DNA from: Adenophora triphylla var. japonica
Lineage: Eukaryota > Streptophyta > Magnoliopsida > Asterales > Campanulaceae
DNA length: 64,000 nucleotides
Assembly: GCA_022495995.1 (NCBI GenBank)
Contig: JAFEMH010000341.1
Coordinates: forward strand, 372,001-436,000
Reading direction: 5' to 3'
Part shown: in pieces, positions 1 to 9,962 of the stretch
Position numbering within the stretch: the first letter of the stretch is position 1
How the letters are laid out: each line of letters begins with the position of its first letter
Translations under genes and position numbers: made by a program
The notes under the pieces: model-generated
Seen by the model: the letters and a program-made list of their open reading frames with translations, nothing else
Databases searched by the model: none
What the model was told of the DNA's origin: nothing

Positions 1-221
1 TTGAATGTGGATGTCTTCCCGAGGGCCTCACCATCTCTTCGGATTCTGTCCCAGGATACTGGTTTAGGTGCCTCTGCAGGGAGGGAGCCTATGGTTCGAC
101 GCAGTTGTTCGAATGTCAGTGCGCAGCAGTGGTTCCTAGGACTGAGCTTTGTCTTGTTCACCCTCTGGGGGAGGCTAGAGAGTTCTTGGTTCATGCGAAC
201 TGTTTCTCTGATCTCTTCGCG

Positions 222-1430
222 CTATACTGCATTTTTCTCTTTCTTGCTGAGCATGCTCATGGCGTTCTTGAGTTGAGACAAGTAGTAATCATGGTTTGCT
301 AAATTTCCTTCGCTCTTAGCCCAAATCTGCTCTCTTGTAGTCAAGCCTTCGTCGAGAGCTAGCGCTTGCGTTTCTTCCCATGTTAGAATAGCCAATGCTT
401 CTTTGAACCGTATGCGGCAGTCTAAGTAAACTTCCATCGGGGAGAGTTTCTTTTGTTGTTTCAACTGAGTGGCGGGTATGCTGGAAGGTGAGTGTACTGC
501 TTCCCGGACGTCTACCCATGTGGCTAGCTTTTGTCCCAGTTGATTATTTCTGCAAACGAACGTTGTAGCCTGTGGAATATCCTTTAGCATTTGTTGGAGG
601 TGTACTTCCATCTTTCTCTTCTTTTTGAATAGACCTTCCTTCTTCAGTTGGCCTTTTAGCTTGAGAATGGAAATGATCCATTCCCATCCTCCCAGGACCC
701 TTGGGATTCCGGTTTTGTTGATGCTGTGAGTTGCTTGGAAGAGTATGATTTCATCGTCTTCATCGTCGCTTTTATAAAGGGCTTGCTTCTCTCGGGGAGA
801 TAAGAGCTTGTATTCTTCATGCTGCTGGGCCAGGTATTCCTTGTGTTGTGCCATTCCATCTCCTAGGTCATTTGGACCGTTGACCGCCCTCCCTTGCCAG
901 AGGGCATTTGCTGAGAAGTCATGGTAATCCAGGAAATTGCCGTGGGCAAAACCTTTGAGGTCGAATTGATCCAGAGTAGCCTCTAGTTGTCTGTCTGAAG
1001 TGGATTGTGAAGCTTTAAGGGCTTGGTCCCTGTGAGTCTTCCGAGCTTTGTCTTCGTCCCAGAGGTGAGTTTCTTGCACAGCTAGTTCCAGAAGGGCTTT
1101 CCTTGCAAGAGTTAAGCAATCTTCGTAGGTGCGCGCTGTCTGACTGGTGTCTAGAACTGTTATCACATCCAAATCTATGAATGGCAGAAACACTTGGATT
1201 ACGTTCACGAGGGAAGTCATATTCGGACATTCCACGTGGCCTTCTTTGATTTCGGTCACCAAGAAGTCTGCCCACATCTGTTTGATCAAACTGACGGGTG
1301 TGTTGAATTCTGCGATGCTGATGGTCTCGTGATCTCGGTCAAGAGCCAAATCTATCAGTGCTAGTAGCTCGGTGGCGGGCTGTCTGGATCCGTTGCCGTA
1401 ATGGTTGGGAATAAGATTGAATTTGAGCAT
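222..1430 (-). CDS. F: open frame downstream of the protease, unknown function (module 3)
   Basis: This is an uninterrupted frame of 402 codons, unusual in so decayed an element. I do not recognise a catalytic domain. It starts with NMLKF, echoing NMLRF near the start of the frame at 1494-1982. Near residues 70-120 it has a stretch (LVNVIQVF ... YEDCLTLARKALLEL) that resembles FVNIIFSR ... LDDCLIMVNEVL at 1494-1982 and FVSILRSN ... REECMAVVWDV at the end of the protease frame. It therefore looks like the third copy of a repeated module. The C-terminal half is charged and helix-prone. It could be a linker polyprotein segment between protease and RT, or an extra gene specific to this lineage. 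It is not RT or integrase. Confidence 0.5.
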   Translation of the reverse strand: MLKFNLIPNHYGNGSRQPATELLALIDLALDRDHETISIAEFNTPVSLIKQMWADFLVTEIKEGHVECPNMTSLVNVIQVFLPFIDLDVITVLDTSQTARTYEDCLTLARKALLELAVQETHLWDEDKARKTHRDQALKASQSTSDRQLEATLDQFDLKGFAHGNFLDYHDFSANALWQGRAVNGPNDLGDGMAQHKEYLAQQHEEYKLLSPREKQALYKSDDEDDEIILFQATHSINKTGIPRVLGGWEWIISILKLKGQLKKEGLFKKKRKMEVHLQQMLKDIPQATTFVCRNNQLGQKLATWVDVREAVHSPSSIPATQLKQQKKLSPMEVYLDCRIRFKEALAILTWEETQALALDEGLTTREQIWAKSEGNLANHDYYLSQLKNAMSMLSKKEKNAV

Positions 1431-1493
1431 GTTGATGCTGAGGTGATCGTTCCTTTCTTCGAAAGTCTGAACCGTCTCGCTGGGAGCAATTTC

Positions 1494-1982
1494 TTAGATG
1501 TTCTCAGGGTTACTGTTGGATGCGTTCCTGAGGTTGATCTGGCTTGTAGTTACATGAGGAGTTTTGTCTCCTTTGTTGATGCCTTCCGCCTTGGCGGCGT
1601 TCTTGGCTGTGATTTTGACTGACGACACGGGCCGGTTGTCACTGGGGCAGATACTTGGAGATGATGATGAGCTTTGAGCTCTTTTGTCAAGGACCTCGTT
1701 TACCATGATCAGGCAATCATCGAGGGTAAATTCCACATCGCAGAATCTGACAATAAGGACTGGATCCTTAGTCTCGTCGGGATATCTGGAGAAGATGATG
1801 TTGACGAAGTCGTCATTGGTTACATGATAAGAAGGGTTCTTTGTCATGTCAACCATTTGTTTCCACTCGCCGAATAACTGTCTGTACTGGACATTAAGTT
1901 TGAAGATTTCCATGCTATTTGAGCATTCATCATAGGTGACCTCATCTGAACTGGTGCCATCCTCGAATCTGAGCATGTTCAC
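1494..1982 (-). CDS. F: open frame downstream of the protease (module 2)
   Basis: The frame has 162 codons and no recognised domain. Its core (FKLNVQYRQLFGEWKQM, then FVNIIFSR ... FTLDDCLIMVNEVL) aligns by eye with the C-terminal part of the protease frame (FNCHFRDLNPEWKETLD, then FVSILRSN ... TREECMAVVWDV). The upstream boundary is a short tandem duplication at about 2040-2275 that has shifted the frame. Originally this segment was probably continuous with the protease frame. The tail is Ser/Lys-rich. Confidence 0.5.
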   Translation of the reverse strand: MNMLRFEDGTSSDEVTYDECSNSMEIFKLNVQYRQLFGEWKQMVDMTKNPSYHVTNDDFVNIIFSRYPDETKDPVLIVRFCDVEFTLDDCLIMVNEVLDKRAQSSSSSPSICPSDNRPVSSVKITAKNAAKAEGINKGDKTPHVTTSQINLRNASNSNPENI

Positions 1983-2039
1983 GCAAAAGTCTTCCTGCTG
2001 ATTTGTCGTGTCTTCTACCCCGGAGAGTTCTGACTCATC

Positions 2040-2275
2040 TCTGCCTGATGGTTCAACCCAGATTAAAGGACGTCTCGTGCCCTGTTGTGAAGCTGGTACT
2101 GCTAGAAAAACATCATGTCCTCTACTTGAGCAGAGGGGCTGGTACTGCTAGAAAAACTTCATGTCCTCTGCCTAATGGTTCAACCCATATTAAAGGATGT
2201 CTCGTGCCCTGTTGTGAAGCTGGTACTGCTAGAAAAACTTCATGTCCTCTACTTGAGCAGAGGGGCTCGATGGGA
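2040..2275. repeat. F: imperfect tandem duplication between protease and module 2
   Basis: A segment of about 125 bp occurs twice in a row. Each copy contains GGTTCAACCCA, GTCTCGTGCCCTGTTGTGAA and a stretch around CTGGTACTGCTAGAAAAAC. A shorter piece of about 48 bp (CTGGTACTGCTAG ... GAGCAGAGGGGC) is repeated again within the first copy. The duplication lies in what should be coding sequence and breaks the reading frame on the minus strand. Confidence 0.75.
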
Positions 2276-2286
2276 AATTCCATGTG

Positions 2287-3270
2287 TTAAACATCCCAGA
2301 CGACTGCCATGCATTCTTCACGAGTGTGCTGGTGCCTGTTGACCTTTATAGTGAAGATTTCTTCATCTGGTTGGACCAGAGAGTTTGATCGAAGGATGCT
2401 TACGAAATTACGATTGGAGATGAGGGGTTTATGTCCCTGTATCATTGCGATATCCAAGGTTTCTTTCCATTCTGGATTCAAGTCACGAAAATGGCAATTG
2501 AATCTGATTGCTTCAAGCTCCTCCCGCTTGAGGGCATTGACGTAGTTGGCATCTCCGGACTCAGTGGGATTCTGATGAGATTTGCCCCGGTTGTCCTTTT
2601 GTCGGTTTGCAGGGGGTAGCACATGTGCGCGGCTGCGGGCGCACTTAGCTGGCACTTCGGCTTCGTTGCCTATGAGAAAACTGTCTCCTCTGATGACCTC
2701 GAGGTCTCCTTGTCGGTTTATGAACTTGACACATTGATGAAGAGTGGAGGCTATTGCTTTCATGTGGTGTAGCCATGGGCGTCCTAGCAGAGCTGTAAAT
2801 TCAGACGGAATGTCCATCACTTGGAACTTCACTGGCACCATTTGGGCTTCGAACCAGAGTTCCAGAGTCACCGTTCCCAGGATGGGACGAGATGTGCTGC
2901 CGTATGCTTTGATAGTTCGGGCAGATGGGGTCATATGGCCTTCATCGATGCGTAAGGCTCGCATCATGCTGAGGGGAAGGACATTGACTGCTGATCCATT
3001 TTCTACCAGGACTCCAGGAAGGGAGATGCTGTTGAGCAGAACAGTGATGTGCAAAGCTTCATTGTGTTCCGTAATCCCTTTCGACAGGTCTTCATCACAG
3101 AATGTGAGCATGCTTCCATACAGTCTGGAATCATAGATTTGATCTCTTTCTGGAGAGGGGGAGTCGTTGAGACATCCATTTCTTGTCTTTCTCTTGAGAG
3201 GTAGAGGTTTTGGTGGTGCCTCGGTATTGCATTGAGGTTGCTTGTGGCGGTGGCCTCCCTTTGGCAGCAC
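2287..3270 (-). CDS. F: retropepsin-like aspartic protease (active-site variant) plus module 1
   Basis: This frame of 327 codons carries the protease of a Tat-type polyprotein, which cuts Gag-Pol inside the particle. The flap-side sequence LHITVLLNSISLPGVLV leads to the active-site loop ENGSAVNVLP at about residues 91-100, and the C-terminal hydrophobic motif LLGRPWLH follows at about residues 162-169. Plant Tat proteases normally have DNGSA. Here the catalytic Asp is Glu, so the enzyme is probably inactive. After the protease comes a segment ending in REECMAVVWDV that resembles the next two frames. A TAA at 2287-2289 closes the frame. The N-terminal residues before about residue 35 are a basic, Pro-rich linker from gag. 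Confidence 0.8.
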   Translation of the reverse strand: MLPKGGHRHKQPQCNTEAPPKPLPLKRKTRNGCLNDSPSPERDQIYDSRLYGSMLTFCDEDLSKGITEHNEALHITVLLNSISLPGVLVENGSAVNVLPLSMMRALRIDEGHMTPSARTIKAYGSTSRPILGTVTLELWFEAQMVPVKFQVMDIPSEFTALLGRPWLHHMKAIASTLHQCVKFINRQGDLEVIRGDSFLIGNEAEVPAKCARSRAHVLPPANRQKDNRGKSHQNPTESGDANYVNALKREELEAIRFNCHFRDLNPEWKETLDIAMIQGHKPLISNRNFVSILRSNSLVQPDEEIFTIKVNRHQHTREECMAVVWDV

Positions 3271-3360
3271 GTTGATTGAGTGTGAGTGCCTGGTTGGCTT
3301 TGACTTTCCTTTGCCGGCCCGTGCTCTGAAGTTTGATAAGTTGATCTTTGACTGATCCTT

Positions 3361-5547
3361 CTAGGGATTGTGCTTCTTGCTGGCAGCAGGGTTACCAGGA
3401 TTTGAGACCTTCTTGTGTCCTGAGGCCTGAACTTTGGTGTCAGCAGGATATTTCGGCTTTCCCACCCCTGTCTGTTCTGAAGCTGTGCTGCTTGAAGGAA
3501 GGGAAGACTTGCTGGAGTAGAGTACATAGTAGTCAAACTTTCCAGAGGGCTCTTCGAGTGTACCCATGCTGGTGTCTCCGGCTTCGAATCTCTCCTTATG
3601 TTTCTGCTGAGAAGACTGTTTCTTTTTCTTTCTTGGAGAATCACCCCTGATCATGTCCTGGAACTCGTATTCAAGGCATTCTGAATAGTCACATACGTCG
3701 TACCAGATGTGGACGTCTGATGAGGGCTTGACTGGAAGAGGCGGAGGAGCTGGTTCTGCAGCAGTCTTCTTTGGCACCCACTCGATGGAGTTTATACAGT
3801 TGTTGTTCGAAAAAGGGTTCCTGATTGTATTAGGTCCATGGGGATGCTCCAACTTTCCTTCTTCTATCAGTTTCTTGATCTCTTACCGCAACCTGAGGCA
3901 GTTGTCAGTTGTGTGCCCATGGTATTGATGAAAGGTGCACTACTTGCTTCTGTCGGCATTGACTGCAGGATTCTTTAGTTTGTAGTTTTCAACAGGCTTG
4001 AGTAGGCCTTCTTTGACTAGCCTCTCCAGCATCTTGCTCAGAGGCATATCTAGCTGTCGAAGCACATGGAAGGTTGCTTCCTGGAAGAGTCGTTGCTTTG
4101 CAGGGCTGTGCTCCCGATGCTTGACTGTTGTCCCTGATGGATGTGGTTGACAGTAGTGTCTTTTCCTTTGCCTGAGGCCGGTGCAGGGTTGAATGCAGTT
4201 GTTGCCCTGTATCTGTAAGAGGGAACTGTAGCCAGCTTCTCTTTTAGGTCCTTCTCGAACTGGGAACCCGCATTGACCATGGCTCGGAGATCTGGGAAGA
4301 AGTGGTGGCTGATGAGCGTTCTGATGGATGGCCTCAAGTAGGACTTGAAGATCCGCATTTGTTCGTCTTTGGAGAGTGGCTCCATGATTTCAGAGAGTTT
4401 CCAACTCCACCTTTTGTAGAACTCCCCAACACTTTCGTCGGGCTTCTATTCGGTGGTAATTAAGTCCTCACGACTTGTTTCCCATTCCAGGTTGGACCAG
4501 TACCGTTCAAGGAACATGTTGCTGATTTGATCCCATGTATGGCGATCTTCGGGCTTGACCCTTAGGAACCACCGTTATGCTGAACTCTTGAGAGTGTGCT
4601 GGAAATGGTCGGCCATTTGCTGGAGGGTTTCTCCCTTTACTCTCATGCCGAGAACATAAATTTCAACATGTGCCTGAGGGCATTCGGTCCCATCGAATCT
4701 GTCCATTTCTGGAATTCTAAACTTGGTAGGAGAGGTGTGACCATTCCCGGATCTATAGATCTGAGTGTTTCTTTCTTTGAACTGCCCATGCTGGCTTTCA
4801 GATCCTTCATTTGTTTGACCATCCAGGCCAGGGTTGGGTCCAATGGGGGACTTTGAGGCTCGGGGCCGGGTGCTGCTATCAGAGGGGCAGTAATTGAAGG
4901 TGGAAGGCTTGATATATATGGATATATGGGGGCCTTTTCTGGGTTGTATCGAGGTTTTGTCCCGTTGTTTTGAGGTTCGTATATAGGTAACGGGTTGAAC
5001 CCCCCCACCCGAGAGGATACTGGAGGATGTTGGGATCCATTTGAGATGGTCCAGCGCTGTGCTGGTTGTATTGAGTGATGGGGGTAGAACCGGCTTGGCC
5101 ATATATGATAGGGGCGCCTTGAGAAGTGGCCACATGTAGCCTCGATCGGCTGTTTCCTTGATAGGAAGGATTCCCGTAGCTTGACGGTGGAGGAACCTGG
5201 TTGAAGGTTTGGGGAGCTGATCGGGGAGGATCGTCATCCTCGATTAGAATGAAAGTACCATCTGGCTGGGGGATAGCTGCTATACCTCGCTCATTCAGAA
5301 GCTGTACCACAAAATTCTACTGATCCTCTTTCTGTTTCTTGTGAACCTCACAGGGCCGGATGGCTTCTTCAAGTGTCATGTCGTTTACCAGTGGCAGGGT
5401 TCCATTCCCGTCACGATTTCTCGGTGAGTCTGACATATCAGTGAGTCTGGCTGTAGGAACTGAGGGAACTGAGGAATTGTCTGACGCTGTCGTAACTGTA
5501 ATTTTGGCGAGGCGCTGACCCGGAATTCTGAACCACTGTTTGTTCAC
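3361..5547 (-). pseudogene. gag: F: gag (degenerate)
   Basis: Gag, the structural particle protein, is readable in pieces. The start at 5547 gives MNKQWFRIPGQRL. Then comes PQPDGTF, a Pro/Ser-rich spacer, and LDPTLAWMVKQMKDLKA. The core follows as IPEMDRFDGTECPQAHVEIY (about 4700-4640) and SYLRPSIRTLISHHF with LRAMVNAG (about 4345-4270). A knuckle CTFHQYHGHTTDNC (CX2HX4HX4C) lies at about 3940-3900. Stops interrupt it at 5317 and near 4578, 4447, 3940 and 3885, and the frame shifts at least twice between 4575 and 5310. The region 3361-3852 is the Lys-rich end of gag before the protease. Confidence 0.8.
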
Positions 5548-6783
5548 TGCAAGGAACGAAAGGTAGGGCTTAGGTTTCGGAAGGGGTATTTGGCTTAAGA
5601 CTTTGTGCTTGTGTAATGTGTAGTTACCGCTTAAGTTTACTTAAAACGCGTTTTCTAAGAGTCCTAATTGGTTGGAAAAGATTGCTCCTCTTTTTCGCAA
5701 CTAACCTAGGGCTTGAATTAGTGGATCCTGGCACTACGTCTATAAGACCCTCATTTTTTACCTGTAAACCGTCTTCCCGGGACGGACAATCCCGAGCGAG
5801 GGTCCTATAGGGCAAGCGGATTCCACCGACAAAGGGAAAAGTAAACTTAAGGCTAGCCGGTCATGCAAACTTTCAACGCATATGCCGTACGGGTCACGAT
5901 CGAAGTCAACATCCTTAAGTTAAGGCAGAAATGGTGTCAAAATTTCGGCATGACCTCTCTTGACTCACTTTCGTGAGGGGCCTTAGGTTTTGGCCTTGGC
6001 CAAGTCGTGGCTGGTGTGGTTCATACGTTGAGGGTTTGATGACACTGCGTCACATTGAACCTTCGGGTTTGTTTTTAACACAGTTCTGCGTCAAAGTCAA
6101 AGCTGAAAAGCAAAGAATTTGGGTCGAGAAATGACCTTCGATCCCAACATTTTAAGTTTGACTTGTGAGGGAGATCGGTGTAAAAGCAAGCATACACTCA
6201 GGCTTTATGACACAAGCTAAGCCAAAAACCAATCAAGGTCTTGGACGAAGTGTGACATAAAGGGTGTATGGTTACACGGGCTAGGATGGGCTGTTTAAGA
6301 TGACCCCGTGCACGCGCGAAAGGCATAGGAAGGCCAATCAAACTGCAGCTGAACGGTCACCCCGGGTTAAGAGTTATAGTGTACAGTGTATCGAGACAGC
6401 AAGTGCGCAGTGTGCGGTGTACCGAGGCAGCAGTGCGTGTCGTGTGTGGTCACTAAATTCTTTTTTTGTGTAAAATAGAGATTTTGAGAATGAGTTTTAA
6501 AGAATTTATGAACAGTTCAGAATATTACACAAAGAATCAAATATGAACGAGAATGCACGAACATGTTATGATTTTGAAAGAGATGAAAAAACAACATTTT
6601 TTTTTAAAACAGTCCAATGTTTTGAAATCGGAGCTGTTTGAAATTTCCTTTTTTGAAACGAAAAACGAGTAACACGCGGTAGTAAGAAAACACACACGCA
6701 CACAAAAATGAGGAAGGGTAAACAAAAGATAGACCCATGGAATGTTTTTAAAACAAAGGCAGTTTTGAAAAAAACATGTTAAG
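5548..6783 (-). other. F: untranslated leader between primer site and gag
   Basis: No open frame of note is present. The stretch from about 5640 to 5830 (GGTTGGAAAAGATTGCTC, CACTACGTCTATAAG, GAGGGTCCTATAGGGCAAGC) is clearly homologous to about 33540-33730 in element B. This shows that F and B share a leader although their LTRs have diverged. Runs of GTGTGCGGTGT-like and A/T-rich sequence fill 6300-6780. Confidence 0.7.
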
Positions 6784-6801
6784 TCCCCAGCGGAGTCGCC
6801 A
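6784..6801 (-). other. F: primer-binding site
   Basis: The plus strand reads TCCCCAGCGGAGTCGCCA, which in element orientation is TGGCGACTCCGCTGGGGA. It begins with TGG, complementary to a tRNA CCA end, and lies two bases inside the LTR edge at 6804. The same 18-mer, with at most one or two changes, serves A1, A2 and B. Tat/Ogre elements are reported to use a tRNA-Arg-type site; I could not check the tRNA. Confidence 0.9.
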
Positions 6802-6919
6802 ACTGAAATTACCTGGATCGCGCGGATTGCGGCGAGCGGTTTTTGACTTCACTGAAAAGAGAGTCACCACGCCATTTTGTATTATGAGCCTAAACTTTGA
6901 AAAAGGCTAGTTTGAAAGG

Positions 6920-7018
6920 AGGTCGTTTTGATTGGGAGCCAAAACTTAGGAAAAGGATTTTTGAAAAGGAGGTCGTTTTGATTGGGAGCCAAAACTTAGG
7001 AAAAGGCTTTTTGAACAG
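6920..7018. repeat. F LTR: 49-bp tandem duplication
   Basis: Two nearly identical copies in a row contain AGGTCGTTTTGATTGGGAGC and CAAAACTTAGGAAAAGG. Confidence 0.8.
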
Positions 7019-7369
7019 AGATTGTTAGGTTCGGAGGTCAGGTTACGTTTCGGGAAGAGTATCTGGAGATCACCCGAAATGCCTCCCATGATGAGTCTTT
7101 CTACCTTTCTCGAAAAGTGTGCGTACACTGTGTGTTCGTGTTACTTTTGAAAATGAGTTTGAATGACAAACTTTAATCTTGGTTTGAATGACAAACGTTG
7201 ATTTTGAAAAGGAGTTTTGCGTGGCAAACCTTTGATTTTGAGGGAGTTTAAAAAGTAGTTCGAATGACAAACTTCGGTTTTGAACCGGGCATTATGATGT
7301 TACCCTTTTTTGATGAAAACGACGGCAAGTAAGAAGCGATCGACAAGTTATTTTGTAACTTGGACATTT

Positions 7370-7625
7370 GAATGTACATACTATCAACAAACCAAACGGT
7401 CTGGACTTGTAAATGACAGTATTGAAATTGATGTTATCAACGGATCGAACGATTCGGATGGTAAAAGTGCGAATCGACGAACCTAACAGTTCGGACTGTA
7501 AAGATGCGTAAAGTAAATAGCAATATCAATGGATCAAACGATCCAGACGATATATATAAATCAACGAACCAAACGGTTCAGACGATGAAAATGCGAATCA
7601 ACGGATCAAACGATCCGTACGGTAA
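7370..7625. repeat. F LTR: degenerate repeats with small palindromes
   Basis: Units of irregular spacing carry AACCAAACGGTT or GGATCAAACGATCC, each a short inverted repeat, followed by GACGGTAAA-like spacers. About six are visible. They lie in the transcribed part of the LTR, downstream of the TATA box. Confidence 0.6.
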
Positions 7626-8050
7626 ATGACATAAAAGTAAAAAATAGGGTTTGAATGCCGTTTTAACCCTAAATTACTTCTCTCGAGGGAGAAAATATGA
7701 TAGAGGACTAAAACGTATCGAGACCCGTAGACGGCATTTCGTCTACATTTTGGGAACTTTGATCGGATCGAAAGTAGCGTATGACGCGTAAAACGAGACA
7801 AAGGGGCATTTGAGAATGAGAGTGTTACCAATGGCTAGGTGTTTGACTCTTTTACTCAGGAAGATGTATACGGGATACGAAAAGGTGTTTGAAAGGTGTT
7901 TTTGCCATTTTTGGCTCGTGTTTGGCTTGGAAAACATGGTTTTCATGCAAATCGAGGCATTTTTGGGGCTTGGGAGGGTGTTTGGTAGCTGGAACCGAGG
8001 TGAAATGGAGGAGCAATATTTTTGGACCTTATTTACTGAAGGGGAGGGGC

Positions 8051-8060
8051 TGTATTTATA
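8051..8060 (-). promoter_or_regulatory. F LTR: TATA box
   Basis: On the minus strand this reads TATAAATACA, about 330 bp from the LTR start. That is the same spacing as the TATA boxes of the A, B and C LTRs (280-330 bp). Confidence 0.7.
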
Positions 8061-8384
8061 GGGGGCGAAACTGTAGACGGCCATATCCTCAATTTCAGGG
8101 ACTTTTGAGGTATTTTGACAATTGTTGAGACTGATTTGTTCATCTGGAAGAACAGGCCGGCCGGCCAGTCACTCAATTTGAGGGTATTTTAGTCTTTTCA
8201 GCCTCGAATTTGATTGATGTCAATTTAGGGAGGCTTGCATGTGTGCCATGTGTCCCGTTGAGTCATCAAGGAAGGGTTTTTTGTTCCGTTAAGTCGGGTT
8301 TTGACTGTTTTCTAAATAAGTGCCCGAGAAAGTGTCGGAACAGTCCCGGAAATTGCGTATTTCTAGAAAAGTGGTACTTTTACG

Positions 8385-9398
8385 TGTGTGAATGTGTGTG
8401 AGATTTTATATTAGAGTATGAGAGAGATTACAAAGTATAAGAATCAAACTCAGATTTAAAATCTATTCTATGAAGATCTAATCCTAGACTATAACCAGTG
8501 TATCTCAAATGAATTAATCTATGTGATTAATCAAGTGAGGTGTGTGTGTGATAAACAAGAATCAAGGCTCTTTGAATATGTATGATATAGAGCTCAAGAA
8601 ATATTGGTGTTAAAGGCTTGATTTCTGGGATGGAAATATTTTTTTGAAGGAAGAAGATGAAGATTCAAAGGGTTGAATATTTATGGGAATAGTTTCAATC
8701 TTCAATGAATTCACTGTAAAATCAATTTCTTAAACAATCTTCAAATGACGAAGAATGGGGTATTTATATCCAAGCACCAAGAAAGTAGCCGTTATGATAC
8801 GCTGTGCAAGTACTGTACTGGTGCGGTCTGATTGGTTCACGTGTCCACTTTTGTCCCTTTGTTCAGAAGATGTAGATAAGGCTGATCAGAACTCAACTGT
8901 ATTTAAGGAATGAAGGACATCTGTCACCTTTTCAGAATCCTTACAGATCCTGTATGACAGTTAGTCACGTGACAAGATTTTGTGGTTGACTTTTAATATT
9001 GCTGATGTGGATTCCAACAGCCATAAGTGGTTCAACTTCAAGTCTTCAATCATTGGATACAGCTTGGTGAGGATGCGGTTTAAGAAGTGCGGTTTCACCA
9101 ACAAAGTTTCAATGTGGTCTTCAACGTGCGGTTTCAGGGTAAGAATTCCACACAGCGGTTTACTGGTGCGGTTTCATACGTGCGGTCTGAAACCTTTTGA
9201 ATTGAAACCTCATGTCCAATGAGTCTTGTGCCAGTCTTCAAGCCTAAATAAACCTATTCTACAAAATGGACTTATACTAAAATATTGAAGTCTAAGCTTC
9301 ATTACATATGGGCCTAAAGTCCAGAAAATAGAGATGAGGTTATGGTATCAATCAAATTAAAGCTAAAGCTAGGAGGGTGAAATTATGCATACCCAACA
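8385..9398 (-). repeat. Element E: 3' LTR of a Ty1/copia (SIRE-type) retrotransposon
   Basis: The LTR start in element orientation is TGTTGGGTATGCATAATTTC, ending at 9398 and directly preceded by a purine tract. The far end is less certain. It should lie at the TGTGTGAATGTGTGTG stretch at 8385-8396, immediately after the F LTR. A TATA box is present, and several TGCGGTTT-type motifs lie between 8820 and 9190. I cannot see E's 5' LTR, which must lie beyond the right edge of the window. Confidence 0.8.
8761..8768 (-). promoter_or_regulatory. E LTR: TATA box
   Basis: The minus strand reads TATAAATA about 630 bp into the LTR. Confidence 0.6.
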
Positions 9399-9410
9399 AT
9401 CTCCCCCTAT
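9399..9410 (-). other. E: polypurine tract
   Basis: In element orientation ATAGGGGGAGAT sits against TGTTGGGT of the LTR. This is the typical plus-strand priming site of copia elements. Confidence 0.85.
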
Positions 9411-9962
9411 TTGATTGATGCCATTACCTACTATAACAAAAGAAAACATTATCCTTGGTAAAAACATGTCCATAAGAATTAACATGGTAAGTCATGTCCC
9501 ATGTCAATGCACACGCTAGCTTAAGTTATAGATTTCTATACTATTGAAAGATAAATAACTTACAAGGTGAAAGTATAGAAATGCATTCAGTACATAAAAA
9601 TATGAGTTTTAGTTTAAGCATGCAGTTTAAACTGAATGTTTAAACTTCAATTCAAAAATATGATTTTTAAGTTAAGAATATTTTAATGAGGTTTAAAACC
9701 AATGCGGTTTCATTGTTCTACAAACAAGCGGTTTGAATGAACAAGGTTTTGGAACCATGATGCAATTTTCCTTAATACCTTCTAAGAGGTTAGAGATTTA
9801 CAAGTACAAGGTATGAAAGGAAATTACATGGTTGCAAAAATAAACTAAGAAAAAAGAGTTAGACAAAAAATAACATTGAGTGCGGTCTAACCAAGGATCC
9901 ACCTGCTGATTATTGACGTTTGGTGCAGGCGGTTCATTAACAATCTCATCTGCTCCTTGCGG
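9411..9962 (-). other. E: 3' untranslated region
   Basis: AT-rich sequence without an open frame lies between the extra gene and the polypurine tract. It contains several GCGGTTT motifs (9703, 9728 and others). Confidence 0.6.

Larger units (their letters stand above)
1..8384 (-). mobile_element. Element F: Tat/Ogre-type Ty3/gypsy retrotransposon, 5' part
   Basis: The element runs right to left. Its 5' LTR (6804-8384) is followed by a primer-binding site, a leader of about 1.2 kb, gag, a protease and further open frames that continue past the left edge of the window. I find no reverse transcriptase in the part shown. In Ogre-type elements protease and RT are separated, so RT could lie to the left. 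The Tat/Ogre assignment rests on the primer site, on the gag knuckle of form CX2HX4HX4C, and on the protease with NGSAVNVLP and LLGRPWLH. Gag is broken by several stops and frameshifts, so this copy is an old, inactive one. Confidence 0.85.
6804..8384 (-). repeat. F: 5' LTR
   Basis: The left edge is TG at 6804 next to the primer site. The right edge is set by comparison: in element orientation F begins CGTAAAAGTACC, matching TGTAAGTACCC at the start of C and TGTAAGTGCTCC at the start of B. The terminal T has become C. A segment at 7025-7115 (GGTTCGGAGGTCAGGTTACG ... GAGTCTTTC) is the reverse complement of a block found in every Tat LTR of this window. The length is about 1.58 kb. Confidence 0.75.

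Noticed and set aside
1..302. Plus-strand open frames at the left edge
   Set aside because: They lie opposite the F coding strand, have no recognisable domain and look like shadow frames.
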